DNA from: M3007 sp031425155
GTDB lineage: Bacteria > Bacteroidota > Bacteroidia > Chitinophagales > Saprospiraceae
Direction: 5' to 3'
Assembly (NCBI GenBank): GCA_031425155.1
Contig: JANPIV010000079.1
Location: 55,948-119,947, forward strand
Length of the DNA: 64,000 bases
Shown here piece after piece: positions 33,379 to 42,003 of this stretch. How positions within the stretch are numbered: position 1 is the first letter of the stretch; every line of letters begins with the position of its first letter. The translations under genes were made by a program, and so were the position numbers. The notes beneath the pieces were generated by a model, which saw nothing but the letters and a program-made list of their open reading frames with translations, made no database searches and was not told the DNA's origin.

Positions 33379-35448
33379 ATGGCAAGCATCAAAACGAACA
33401 AAGCCACCTTCTCTTACGGGGGCAAAGAAGTGAGTTTCACCAAAAGCAAAACGCAGGCAGCGGTGCGCTACACGCCCGGAATGCAGCCAGCGGCTGGCAA
33501 ACGCAAAGCGGGCGCGGCCAAAGCCACGGACCTGATGCGCGACTTTGAAGTGCTGGATTTGAAGCGCGGCGTGGATGCTAAACTCGACGAACTCCGGGCC
33601 AAACCCGAAATCTCCGTGGGTACCCACGTTTGGTTGGTGGATGGCGATGAGGATTCCGCTTTTGTGCCCACGGGCTATCTGTATATTGAATTCAAAGCCG
33701 ATACGCTCGACCAAAAAGAGCGAGATCTGCTCGATAGTCTGCACCTCAATATCCGCGAACGCATCGGTTATGATGCCTACCGGGTGAGCGTGACCGAAGA
33801 ATCGCCGAATCCGATCAAGTGCGCCGTGCTGCTGCAAAAAGAGCGCATCGTAAAAGTAGCCGAACCAGAATTTATCACCCGACCTGCCACCCGCGATGAT
33901 GATTTTATGCAGCCCTCGGGTCGTTTTATTGGCAGTCAATGGCATCTGGAAAATACCGGCGGCCAGATTCCGATCATTGACATTCCCAATGCCGTATTCG
34001 GGCCAGCCCATTTCAAGCGCGGGGCCGATGCCAAAGTGAAGGAAACCTGGAATTACCTGCGGAGCCTGGGCAACAAAAATCTCAAAATCGCGGTGATTGA
34101 CACCGGTTTTGCCCTCGATCATCCGCAGTTGCGTGGCGATGGCACCAAAATCCGCAACGCTTTTAATGCGCCCAACCGCAGTTCTGATGTGTCGCCGTGG
34201 TTTCAGGCCAGCAATGGTGGTTGGGGCGTGTTCGATCATGGCACTTCCTGTGCTGCGGTGGCCCTGGGTGCCTGGGATGTACAGGGCGTGTTGGGTGCTG
34301 CGCCAAATGCCCGGTTTATTCCCATCAAACTGGACATTCTGAGCGATGATGCCATTGTCAAAGCCTTCGAGCACGCGCAGATGAACGGTGCGGACATTAT
34401 TTCCTGTAGCCTCGGTTTTCCGAAGCCCGTCCCGCTTTCGACCTGGGTGTTCAATACCATTCGTAAAGTCGCCAATGAAGGGCGCGGCGGCAAAGGCATT
34501 CCCATTTTTATTGCCGCTGGCAACGCCAATCCGGCTTCCAACAATCAGCCACGATCAATCAGTGATTTTGCGGCACATCCCGATGTGATCTGCGTGACGG
34601 CTTCCAACAGCCTCGACGAATTTTCGAGTTATTCTTTTTATGGCCCCAACGCTTTCTTATGTGCGCCGACCAATGGCAATAATGGAGTGGGCATCACCAC
34701 CGCTACCGTGGGCGTGGGTACGGACGGAAAGTCATTGGCCCTGAGTTATACCAGCGGATTCGGCGGCACTTCCAGCGCCACGCCGCTGGCGGCAGGTATT
34801 TGTGCTTTAATGCTGACCGCCAATCCCAACCTGACGGTCAGTCAAATCAAAAGTATTTTCAAGCAAACCAATGACAAAATCGGCGGCGGCTATAATGGCA
34901 ATGGGCATTCTGACAAATTAGGCTATGGCCGCATCAATGCCTTAAAAGCGGTACAGGCTGCCCAACGTCTGGCCGGAGGCACTGCTGCTGGCGGCTCCAC
35001 CCCTACGGTTCCGACCTCCACTCCCCCGGCTACTACTCCCACCCCAGTGACTACGCAACGCGGTAAGGTGACGTCCAAATTTCTGAATGTCCGCACCGGC
35101 CCGAGCACAGCCAATGCCAAGGTGAAAGAGTTGTATCAGGGCGACGTCGTGAATTTGCTGGCCAAAACCGGCGATTGGTGGCAAATAGCCGCTGGTCAGT
35201 TTGTCAATGAGGACTACATTCAGGTGCTGGCTACTACGACTACCTCGGCGGCTGTGGCCAATAGCCGCCCCGGAAAAATTGCTAATTCTCCCACGGTGAA
35301 TGTGCGGAGCGGCCCTTCTACTGCTACGGCCAAGGTCGCGGAGTTAAAACAGGGCACCAGCGTCAGTGTATTTGAAACCAGCAGGGATGGCTGGCACCGC
35401 ATCGGCGTGAATAGGTGGGTGCTAGGGAAATATGTGCAGTTGGTGTAA
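33379..35448 (+). CDS. Subtilisin-like (S8) protease with C-terminal SH3 repeats
   Basis: The protein has 689 residues. Residues 1-165 form an N-terminal domain of alternating strands without recognised family, starting MASIKTNKATFSYGGKEVSF. The S8 domain follows with Asp241 (VIDTGFALDHP), His287 (FDHGTSCAA), oxyanion Asn382 (AAGN) and Ser465 (GGTSSATPLAAG). A Thr/Pro-rich linker (about 525-550) leads to two bacterial SH3 domains (KFLNVRTGPSTANAKV and TVNVRSGPSTATAKV). There is no signal peptide and no T9SS domain, which is unusual for this class and suggests a cytosolic or non-classically released enzyme. Confidence 0.85.
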   Translation: MASIKTNKATFSYGGKEVSFTKSKTQAAVRYTPGMQPAAGKRKAGAAKATDLMRDFEVLDLKRGVDAKLDELRAKPEISVGTHVWLVDGDEDSAFVPTGYLYIEFKADTLDQKERDLLDSLHLNIRERIGYDAYRVSVTEESPNPIKCAVLLQKERIVKVAEPEFITRPATRDDDFMQPSGRFIGSQWHLENTGGQIPIIDIPNAVFGPAHFKRGADAKVKETWNYLRSLGNKNLKIAVIDTGFALDHPQLRGDGTKIRNAFNAPNRSSDVSPWFQASNGGWGVFDHGTSCAAVALGAWDVQGVLGAAPNARFIPIKLDILSDDAIVKAFEHAQMNGADIISCSLGFPKPVPLSTWVFNTIRKVANEGRGGKGIPIFIAAGNANPASNNQPRSISDFAAHPDVICVTASNSLDEFSSYSFYGPNAFLCAPTNGNNGVGITTATVGVGTDGKSLALSYTSGFGGTSSATPLAAGICALMLTANPNLTVSQIKSIFKQTNDKIGGGYNGNGHSDKLGYGRINALKAVQAAQRLAGGTAAGGSTPTVPTSTPPATTPTPVTTQRGKVTSKFLNVRTGPSTANAKVKELYQGDVVNLLAKTGDWWQIAAGQFVNEDYIQVLATTTTSAAVANSRPGKIANSPTVNVRSGPSTATAKVAELKQGTSVSVFETSRDGWHRIGVNRWVLGKYVQLV

Positions 35449-35453
35449 TGGAA

Positions 35454-35523
35454 TGGTTTAGGGAAGGGGTTTAGAAAAAAGGTTTAAAGGGTTTAGAGAA
35501 GGAGTTTAGGGAAAATCAGGTTT
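35454..35523. repeat. GGTTTAG degenerate repeat after the protease gene
   Basis: Seven or so loosely spaced copies of GTTTAG/GTTTAGGGAA follow the stop codon. They run up to the inverted-repeat element at 35524. Confidence 0.45.
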
Positions 35524-35732
35524 AGGAACGTGTAAAAAACAAGTTAGTAACTATGTGTTCGCGCTGCTTTGTCATGTCGCAGAGAAACGGAGACATCCAC
35601 ACAAGCCAGGTTATTAGCAATGCCCTTGATCAAGAAATTTCGGGTCATTTGGCTTGTGTGGATGTCTGCACTCCGTTGCGACATGACAACCGAGAAGAAC
35701 GAAACCTCACAACTTGTTTTTTACCTGTTCCT
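35524..35732. repeat. 209-base inverted-repeat element (MITE-like)
   Basis: Outer arms begin AGGAACGTGTAAAAAACAAG and end in its near complement (35711-35732). Inner arms of 40 bases (35569-35608 starting TTGTCATGTCGCAGAG, and 35650-35689) are nearly complementary, leaving a roughly 41-base centre. No open frame is convincing. The outer word is also the terminal word of the repeat copies at 5567 and 57736, so these elements share an end sequence although their interiors differ. Confidence 0.75.
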
Positions 35733-35769
35733 TTAGGGAAAAACGAGCATTCAATTTGCCATTAATAGA

Positions 35770-35802
35770 CAGGCGCCATTCCGAAATTCGGAATGGCGCC
35801 TG
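35770..35802. terminator. Perfect palindrome between protease and bamA
   Basis: Sixteen-base arms CAGGCGCCATTCCGAA and TTCGGAATGGCGCCTG with a one-base centre lie between converging genes. Neither side has a long T run, so termination is likely but not certain. Confidence 0.55.
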
Positions 35803-35842
35803 CTCATTTCTAAAAGTTTCTAAAATTTAAACCACCTTCTCC

Positions 35843-38374
35843 CTAGTCCGGTTCAAAGCCCAGAATGATGTTGAATTTGGCAAAGTTGGACAATTTGCGG
35901 CTACCAAAAAACTCTGGTTTATCAAAGCCGACGCCATAGTCAAAGCCCAGCGTACCAAACATGGGCAGGAACACCCGCAGACCTAAACCGGCCGAACGTC
36001 TGACATCGAACGGATTGAAGTCCTGAATTTTCTGCCAGGCATTACCACCCTGCGCAAAGGCCGTTACGAAAATTGTGCTCGACGGATTGAGCGAGATAGG
36101 GTAACGCAGTTCCACGGTATATTTGTTAAATACGCCCGCTCCTCCCGGATAACGGCTCATAATATCGTCTTGTGTATAACCACGCAGGCTGATAATGTCA
36201 CGCCCGTTCAAGCCAAAATTCTGGTTGTTCAGACCGTCACCACCGAGGTCGAAGCGCTCGAAAGGCGTGAGCGCGGTCTTGTCGGACCACCGTCCCAGCA
36301 GACCCACTTTGGCCTGGGTTTTCAGGACCAGTTTGCCTACCAAAGTAGTGTACCATTCGGCATCAAAACGCCATTTTACGTATTCAATGTAGCGGTAAAT
36401 ATCCTGTACATTATCCGATTTGTAAAAATCCGCGCTTTTGAAAAACGAATACGGCGGCGTCATTTGCATTTTCAAAGATATCAGCGAACCGGATTTCGGG
36501 AAAATCGGGTCATTGATGCTATTCCGCGCCAGCGTTAAAGCCAGGTTGTAGTTGTGGAAAACCCCATCGGTGACGAAGCGATTGCGATCATCCTGAAAAC
36601 TGGGATAGTTATCCAGTTTCAGGGTCTGGAAGTCCATATCAGCCCGGAAGACGAAATTGTCATCCGGGAATTTCAGACGCGTTCCAAAGCCAATGGAGCC
36701 TTGGATGATCTTCAGTTGCTGGTAATTATCCGACCCCAGGAAACCATTGGCGAAGCGATTGAAAAAACCGGCCAGGGTGAGTGAGTTGGGCCTTTTACCG
36801 CCCAGCCAGGGTTCGGTGAAAGAGGCATTGTACGACTGGTAACGGTCGCCGGAGGTCTGGCCCCGGATGCTGAATCGCTGGCCATCGCCTTGCGGCAGTG
36901 GGTTCCAGCTTTCCCGGTTCGCGATGTTGCGTACGGAGAAATTATTGAAAGTGACGCCCAGGGTACCGATCACGCCACCCCGGCTGAACGAGGTGGCTGG
37001 TTGATAACCCGCCGACAATTCCAGCTGATCGGAAGGTTTTTCTTCCACGGTGTATTCAATATCCACGGTGCCCCGCTCAGGATTTACCGGCGTATTGATG
37101 CCCAGATTTTCCTGGTTGAAATAGCCAAGGTTGATGATTTCCCGCTGCGAACGAATAATGTCGGCGCGGCTGAATTTATCACCGGGCCGGGTAAATAATT
37201 CGCGACGGATAACGTGTTCATGGGTACGGTCGTTGCCCTTGATAACCACCCGGTCAATGGTCGCCTGCGGGCCTTCGTAGATGCGCAATTCGAGGTCAAT
37301 AGAGTCGCCCTGAATGGCGGTCTCGACGGGATCAACCCGGAAGAACAGGTAACCATTGTCGAGGTAAAGCGACGAAATATCGCGTCCATCCTGGCTGAAA
37401 GACAGGCGGGTATCCAGCACCTCCTGGTTATATACATCGCCGCGTTTGATGCCGAGCACCTGATCCAGGAATTTGGTTTCATAGATCGTGTTGCCCTTCC
37501 AGGCAATGCGGCGGAAATAGTAGCGTCGGCCTTCATTGAGGTAAATATCCACGATCAACTGGCCTTTTTCGTTGCGCGAAATACTGTCGCGGATAATCCG
37601 GGCATCGCGGTAGCCGATGGTGTTGTAGTAGGCTTCAATCTTGCGTTTGTCGTCTTCATAAGTTTTACGAACGAGTTTCGACTTCTTGAACAGCCGTTTT
37701 TTCTCGTGCGTATCCTTCATTTTTTTGCGCAAAATCTTCGCTTTCACCTGCGTATTGCCGTAAAAATTGACCTCCTGAATTTTGACTTTCTTGCGTTGGT
37801 CAATGACAAATTCGAGGCGCACGGCATTCAGTGTCTTTTCGTCGGGGTAGGTTTTGATCTCCACCCGAGCGTTCAAATAGCCTTTTTCGACATAGTGATT
37901 TTCCAGTGCGTACACCAGCGAGGCCCGGACATTGTCGGTCAGGATCGCGCCTTTCTGGAGAAATTTATTGACAATCGCATTGAGGTCGTCATGCTGGCTT
38001 TTTTTCACCCCAATAAAAGAGTGACGCGTATAACGCGGCAATTCCTTGACCGCGATTTCCAGAAACACGACCTCGCCGACTTTGCGTTCCTGATTGATCT
38101 GCACATCGGTGAAGAGGTGTAAACCCCACAGGGCCTGCACGGCTTTGGCAAATTGGCTGCCCGGAATACGGATCTTCTCGCCCACGCGAAAACCGGCAAT
38201 GGAGATTAGCGCACCGGGATCGGCAAATTCTGCACCGGTCACCCGTACGCCCCCGATCTCGTACTCCTTAGGCGTGTCGTAGGCCACGGTGGGCAGGATG
38301 GTATCACGGGTTTGGCCGAAGACCGCCAGCGGGCCGATAAAAAACAGCAGCAGGCCGAGAATGGATAATTTCAT
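35843..38374 (-). CDS. bamA: Outer membrane protein assembly factor BamA
   Basis: The protein has 843 residues with signal peptide (MKLSILGLLLFFIGPLAVFGQ). Several POTRA domains cover about residues 35-430 (for example VRLEFVIDQRKKVKIQEVNF, TIDRVVIKGNDRTHEHVIRR). The C-terminal 16-strand Omp85 barrel has FDLGGDGLNNQNF and GLRVFLPMFGTLGFDYGVGF and ends KFNIILGFEPD. It is the central insertase for outer-membrane barrels. It is the last gene of an operon that also holds two SurA-type foldases. Confidence 0.95.
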   Translation of the reverse strand: MKLSILGLLLFFIGPLAVFGQTRDTILPTVAYDTPKEYEIGGVRVTGAEFADPGALISIAGFRVGEKIRIPGSQFAKAVQALWGLHLFTDVQINQERKVGEVVFLEIAVKELPRYTRHSFIGVKKSQHDDLNAIVNKFLQKGAILTDNVRASLVYALENHYVEKGYLNARVEIKTYPDEKTLNAVRLEFVIDQRKKVKIQEVNFYGNTQVKAKILRKKMKDTHEKKRLFKKSKLVRKTYEDDKRKIEAYYNTIGYRDARIIRDSISRNEKGQLIVDIYLNEGRRYYFRRIAWKGNTIYETKFLDQVLGIKRGDVYNQEVLDTRLSFSQDGRDISSLYLDNGYLFFRVDPVETAIQGDSIDLELRIYEGPQATIDRVVIKGNDRTHEHVIRRELFTRPGDKFSRADIIRSQREIINLGYFNQENLGINTPVNPERGTVDIEYTVEEKPSDQLELSAGYQPATSFSRGGVIGTLGVTFNNFSVRNIANRESWNPLPQGDGQRFSIRGQTSGDRYQSYNASFTEPWLGGKRPNSLTLAGFFNRFANGFLGSDNYQQLKIIQGSIGFGTRLKFPDDNFVFRADMDFQTLKLDNYPSFQDDRNRFVTDGVFHNYNLALTLARNSINDPIFPKSGSLISLKMQMTPPYSFFKSADFYKSDNVQDIYRYIEYVKWRFDAEWYTTLVGKLVLKTQAKVGLLGRWSDKTALTPFERFDLGGDGLNNQNFGLNGRDIISLRGYTQDDIMSRYPGGAGVFNKYTVELRYPISLNPSSTIFVTAFAQGGNAWQKIQDFNPFDVRRSAGLGLRVFLPMFGTLGFDYGVGFDKPEFFGSRKLSNFAKFNIILGFEPD

Positions 38375-38406
38375 TTTTGTGTTTATTGAATATTACGCAC
38401 TTATAA

Positions 38407-38931
38407 TCAAGCAATTACTAATTTTTTCCAGAGAATCTTATCGTCTCGCTGGCCATACTGCTCGAAATTATTTTTTTTCAAAACCTGGATCGAAGCGGGG
38501 TTATCCACATTGGTTTCCGCAGTGATTATTTGTACTTCCGGCCAGCTGGTCGCCCACTTTAAGGTCTCGGCCACCGCTTCGGTCATGTAGCCCCGGCCTT
38601 GAAAATCCGGCTCGGTGCCATAACCGATCTCTACGCTTCCTTCCGTATTTACGGGCCCTTTGAACAGGAAACTTCCCACGATGGCTGCCGTTTGTTTATC
38701 CTGAATCAGCCAGATGGTCTGGAACAAATAGTCCGCACCAGCCTCTTTCAATTTTGGCAGCAGAAAATTGTCCATTGCATCACCCAGCCTCGGCGATATG
38801 GAGTACGTTGGAAATGTACCCTCTGCATTTTTATCGGCCAGAAAACTGCCTGCCCGATACTGTAAGGCTTGTTCGTAAGTCAGCGGATGGATTAGCAACC
38901 GCTCGCTGACCAGGGGAAAAGTCGCGTTCAT
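38407..38931 (-). CDS. GNAT acetyltransferase (RimJ/RimL type)
   Basis: The protein has 174 residues. It has the RimJ/RimL start (PLVSERLLIHPLTYEQALQY) and the acetyl-CoA site GYGTEPDFQGRGYMTEAVAE (about 103-122), followed by NVDNPASIQVLKKNNFEQYG. The acceptor could be a protein N-terminus or a small amine and cannot be told. It overlaps surA by 4 bases (ATGA) and is followed 32 bases later by bamA, so it sits inside the outer-membrane biogenesis operon. Confidence 0.85.
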   Translation of the reverse strand: MNATFPLVSERLLIHPLTYEQALQYRAGSFLADKNAEGTFPTYSISPRLGDAMDNFLLPKLKEAGADYLFQTIWLIQDKQTAAIVGSFLFKGPVNTEGSVEIGYGTEPDFQGRGYMTEAVAETLKWATSWPEVQIITAETNVDNPASIQVLKKNNFEQYGQRDDKILWKKLVIA

Positions 38932-40304
38932 TTTTCGTTGGTAGCTGATGCTTGTTCCTGCAGCAACTGTTTCAGGTTATCGCAGCTGCCAAACATTGGC
39001 CCGACGGACAGGTAGGTGGTGCGCAGTTTTTCCAGCACCCACTTTTCCGTGAGCTGGGTTTTGCGTTGTTCCAGGGCGGCCGTTTGTATTTTACCATAGT
39101 CGAGGCCTAAATCGGCCTTATGCGGTTTGCTACGGCTTTGGAGCAGCACAATGCGATAAAGTTTGGTCCCGTCTTCACTTTTGAACTCGAAAGGTTTGGT
39201 CACATCGCCGGGTTGCAGGCCGTCAATGGCAAAGAAAATATCGGTATCCAGGTCGGCTACTTCAAAGAAAGTATTGCCGGAACGCGGGTTGGCCATGCGG
39301 CCATCGTTATTGAAACTCTGCTGATTTTTGTCGCCGTATCTTTTCACAGCGGCGGTGAAAGTGATGCTGCTGTCTATAATTAGTTGGCGCACCGAATCCA
39401 GTTTAGCTATGGCGAGGTCCATATCGGCCTGGGTGATTTCAGGCTTGATAAGGATGTGCCGACAGTGGATGAGATTACCGCGCCGTTCGAGCAGTTGAAT
39501 AATATGAAAACCAAACTCGGTCTCTACCAACGGGCTGACCTGGTTTTTCTCCAGTTTGTAAGCCATTGCCTCGAAAGGAGCAACGAACGTACCGCGTTTT
39601 TGCCAGCCGAGATCGCCGCCACCAGAACCGCTGCCGGTATCGGCACTGTATTTTTTGGCCAGGGTCGCGAAATCTTCGCCATTTTCAACAATACGCTTAC
39701 GCAAATCATCAGCCACTGTTCGGGCGCGCTCCTTTTCGACCGCGTTTATTTTTGGTCTGGCCACGATCTCCCGGATTTCTACTTCGGCATTAAAATAAGG
39801 CAAAGAATCCGCTGGAATATTACCAAAAAAGGCCTGCACCTCGGCGGGTGTGATGGTGGCTTTACCCGTCACATCGGCCTGCATCCGCTCGGCCAGCAGT
39901 TGGTTGCGCATATCGCCACGCATCTGGTCTTTGATGTCGTTTACGCTTTGGCCGTAATACTCTTCCAGGGCTTTTTCATCCTGGTTGAAATACAGCATGA
40001 GGCGATCCACGCGAGCCGCCAATTGGGTTTCTACTTCCTCGTCTTTCACGTCTATGGAGTCCAGTTTGGCCTGATTGACGAGCATTTTCTGCACAACCAG
40101 GTTCTGCAACACCACGCAGCGGTATTCATCCGGCAAATCGGCCTGCTGTTGTTTGGCGTACGAAAATTGCTCCTGCACTTCACTCAGCAGGATAATTTCT
40201 CCGCCTACGGTAGCCACCACCCGGTCAATGACGGCGCGGTCGCTTTGTGCGGACAATAATATGCTCAGCAGCAAGCAGGGAATGGCACTTAATATATTCT
40301 TCAT
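38928..40304 (-). CDS. surA: SurA-type periplasmic peptidyl-prolyl isomerase
   Basis: Starting at 40304 (MKNILSAIPCLLLSILLSAQ), 458 residues; upstream in-frame codons are not coding-like. After the signal peptide come a SurA N-terminal helical domain (VVATVGGEIILLSEV) and two parvulin domains. The first is typical (EIREIVARPK, YSADTGSGSGGGDLGWQKRG, FGFHIIQLLERRG); the second is more divergent (HCRHILIKPE, VTKPFEFKSEDG). It chaperones unfolded outer-membrane proteins to BamA. It lies 31 bases downstream of a second SurA-like gene. Confidence 0.9.
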   Translation of the reverse strand: MKNILSAIPCLLLSILLSAQSDRAVIDRVVATVGGEIILLSEVQEQFSYAKQQQADLPDEYRCVVLQNLVVQKMLVNQAKLDSIDVKDEEVETQLAARVDRLMLYFNQDEKALEEYYGQSVNDIKDQMRGDMRNQLLAERMQADVTGKATITPAEVQAFFGNIPADSLPYFNAEVEIREIVARPKINAVEKERARTVADDLRKRIVENGEDFATLAKKYSADTGSGSGGGDLGWQKRGTFVAPFEAMAYKLEKNQVSPLVETEFGFHIIQLLERRGNLIHCRHILIKPEITQADMDLAIAKLDSVRQLIIDSSITFTAAVKRYGDKNQQSFNNDGRMANPRSGNTFFEVADLDTDIFFAIDGLQPGDVTKPFEFKSEDGTKLYRIVLLQSRSKPHKADLGLDYGKIQTAALEQRKTQLTEKWVLEKLRTTYLSVGPMFGSCDNLKQLLQEQASATNEK

Positions 40305-40335
40305 GGTCAGGTAGTAGTAGTTGATGAGGGGGTTA

Positions 40336-41181
40336 TCATTGGTTAATTTTAATGTTTTCCCGCCGCAGTTCTTTTTGATAAAGGCTTTCTTTCCAACTGT
40401 CGAGCAATTCCTGTTTTCGTTTGTGCAAGATAATTTTGGAGGCCTGTTCCCGCACATAATCAAATGGCGCGGTGGTTTTCCCTTGCACGGCTTCGATCAC
40501 CCGGTAGTAGTAGCGATAGTCGCCATCGCTGAGGGTGCCTTCGCGGCGCGAGCTAACGTTTTCGGAGGTTAACGTGCCTTTGGGTAAAAGCGCGGCTATG
40601 TCCTCGAGTTTATACCATTTTTCACGATTCAGCATGGCCATTGCCGCCCATTGTTTGGCATAGGCCGCCAGTTTCGGCTCGTCGGCGGGATTACGGCTGT
40701 ACCACAGTTTGTTCACTTCTGTCTGCGGAGCCTTGGGCGGCAGTTTCAGCAGGAGGCACTTTAAAATGGTGCTTTCCAATTGGAACTGGTCTTTGTTTTT
40801 TTCGTAAAAACTACGCACTTCCGCTTCAGAGACGGTACTGTCCAGTTTTTCGGCAATGATCTGTTCTTCAAAATTAAAGCGCACCAGGCTGGCCCGGTAG
40901 TCGCGCACCAGTTCGTCAATATTCAGGTCCTTCGGGATGTTGCGCTCCGCCTCGTACATCAGCAGTTGATCGCGCACCCAGCGCTGCACGAAAGCGCTGA
41001 CCAGTAGAGCACTATCAGTTGGATTGGTGCCATCTGGTACCACCTCATTCAACTCGGAAGCGTACAGATTTTTGTTGTACACCTGCGCCAACAGCCGGTC
41101 ATCAGCCTTGGCAGACGGTGAACTGGTACAGCGCCAAAGCAGTAACAAGACAATAGGAAACAGGAGGGTAATAACGCGCAT
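40336..41181 (-). CDS. SurA-N-like lipoprotein chaperone
   Basis: The protein has 281 residues with lipoprotein signal (VLLLLWRC, Cys18). A SurA/PpiC N-terminal-like helical region (LLVSAFVQRWVRDQLLMYEA, FNFEEQIIAEKL) and a degenerate parvulin-like part follow (SFYEKNKDQFQLES, LSDGDYRYYYRVIEAVQG). Parvulin catalytic residues are not obvious, so it is more likely a chaperone than an isomerase. It is the first gene of the operon leading to surA and bamA. A -7 element TAccTTTG lies about 95 bases upstream. Confidence 0.75.
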   Translation of the reverse strand: MRVITLLFPIVLLLLWRCTSSPSAKADDRLLAQVYNKNLYASELNEVVPDGTNPTDSALLVSAFVQRWVRDQLLMYEAERNIPKDLNIDELVRDYRASLVRFNFEEQIIAEKLDSTVSEAEVRSFYEKNKDQFQLESTILKCLLLKLPPKAPQTEVNKLWYSRNPADEPKLAAYAKQWAAMAMLNREKWYKLEDIAALLPKGTLTSENVSSRREGTLSDGDYRYYYRVIEAVQGKTTAPFDYVREQASKIILHKRKQELLDSWKESLYQKELRRENIKINQ

Positions 41182-41273
41182 AATGCAGATTGACAGACGG
41201 TTAACCAGGAATACTTGGCCAATTACGCACTGAAAAAAATGGCCAAATTCCTTAAAATTCCGCCGAAGGCGCG

Positions 41274-41281
41274 CAAAGGTA
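41274..41281 (-). promoter_or_regulatory. Candidate -7 element of the surA-bamA operon
   Basis: TAccTTTG on the minus strand matches the consensus and precedes the first gene of the operon by about 93 bases. A matching -33 word is not clear. Confidence 0.4.
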
Positions 41282-41457
41282 GTTTAGAATACCCATAAAA
41301 TCGCCATTTTGGCCAAAGAACCCTTTTAAACGCCGTTTTTTGACCGCTGATGTGCAATAATGGGCCTCGCCAATATTAAAATGACGGAAGAATGAAATGC
41401 GCGGGCACGTAAGATTTTTGTTTATGCAGCCTACATTGCGGCCTCAAATTCTAATGG

Positions 41458-42003
41458 ATGGAACTTCAAATCATTCAAACCAAGATTTTCAAACTGCGTG
41501 GCCAACTGGTTATGCTGGATTTCGACCTGTCGGAACTGTACCACGTAGAGACTAAACGCCTAAAGGAATCCGTACGCCGCAACATGGAACGCTTCCCTGT
41601 GGATTTCATGTTTGAACTTACCCGTGAAGAGTTTCAAAACTTAAGGACGCAAATTGCGTCCTTAAAGAAGGGACGTGGACAACACGCAAAATATCTTCCC
41701 TTCGCCTTCACCGAACATGGCGTGGCGATGCTTTCCGGCATACTGAACAGCCCAAAGGCCATCGAAACCCATATCAGCATCATCCGCGCCTTTATCGCCT
41801 TGCGCCATTATACTTTGACTTTTGAAGAAATGGCCGCCAAAATCTTTGCCCACGACAAAGACATAAGCGACATCAACGAGGTGCTCCGTTGGCTGGGCGA
41901 TGAGAATCAGGCACGCTATAATGAGTTAAAAGCCCTCGAGTCCGACGGTAAGCCCGAAACCGAACCTTGGCAAAACCGCCCACGGATTGGATTTAAAAAG
42001 TGA
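41458..42003 (+). CDS. ORF6N-domain protein
   Basis: The protein has 181 residues. The ORF6N domain occupies about residues 5-95 (IFKLRGQLVMLDFDLSELYH, RLKESVRRNMERFP, FAFTEHGVAMLSGILNS), followed by a helical tail. ORF6N proteins are DNA-binding proteins found in phages and mobile DNA of many bacteria, and their targets are mostly unknown. Codons 62-70 encode a perfect 25-base palindrome (41641-41665). No phage genes flank it, so it is likely a relic or stand-alone regulator. Confidence 0.85.
   Translation: MELQIIQTKIFKLRGQLVMLDFDLSELYHVETKRLKESVRRNMERFPVDFMFELTREEFQNLRTQIASLKKGRGQHAKYLPFAFTEHGVAMLSGILNSPKAIETHISIIRAFIALRHYTLTFEEMAAKIFAHDKDISDINEVLRWLGDENQARYNELKALESDGKPETEPWQNRPRIGFKK
41641..41665. 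repeat. Perfect 25-base palindrome inside the ORF6N gene
   Basis: Arms TTAAGGACGCAA and TTGCGTCCTTAA with one central base lie in frame within the ORF6N domain. It could be an autoregulatory binding site or a shared feature of this gene family. Confidence 0.6.

Noticed and set aside
33157..34374. 405-codon minus-strand frame
   Set aside because: It is antisense to the subtilisin-like protease with its complete catalytic triad. The composition is that of a mirror frame.
41458..42003. Prophage region around the ORF6N gene
   Set aside because: Neighbours are chromosomal envelope genes. No integrase, capsid, tail or lysis gene is present.
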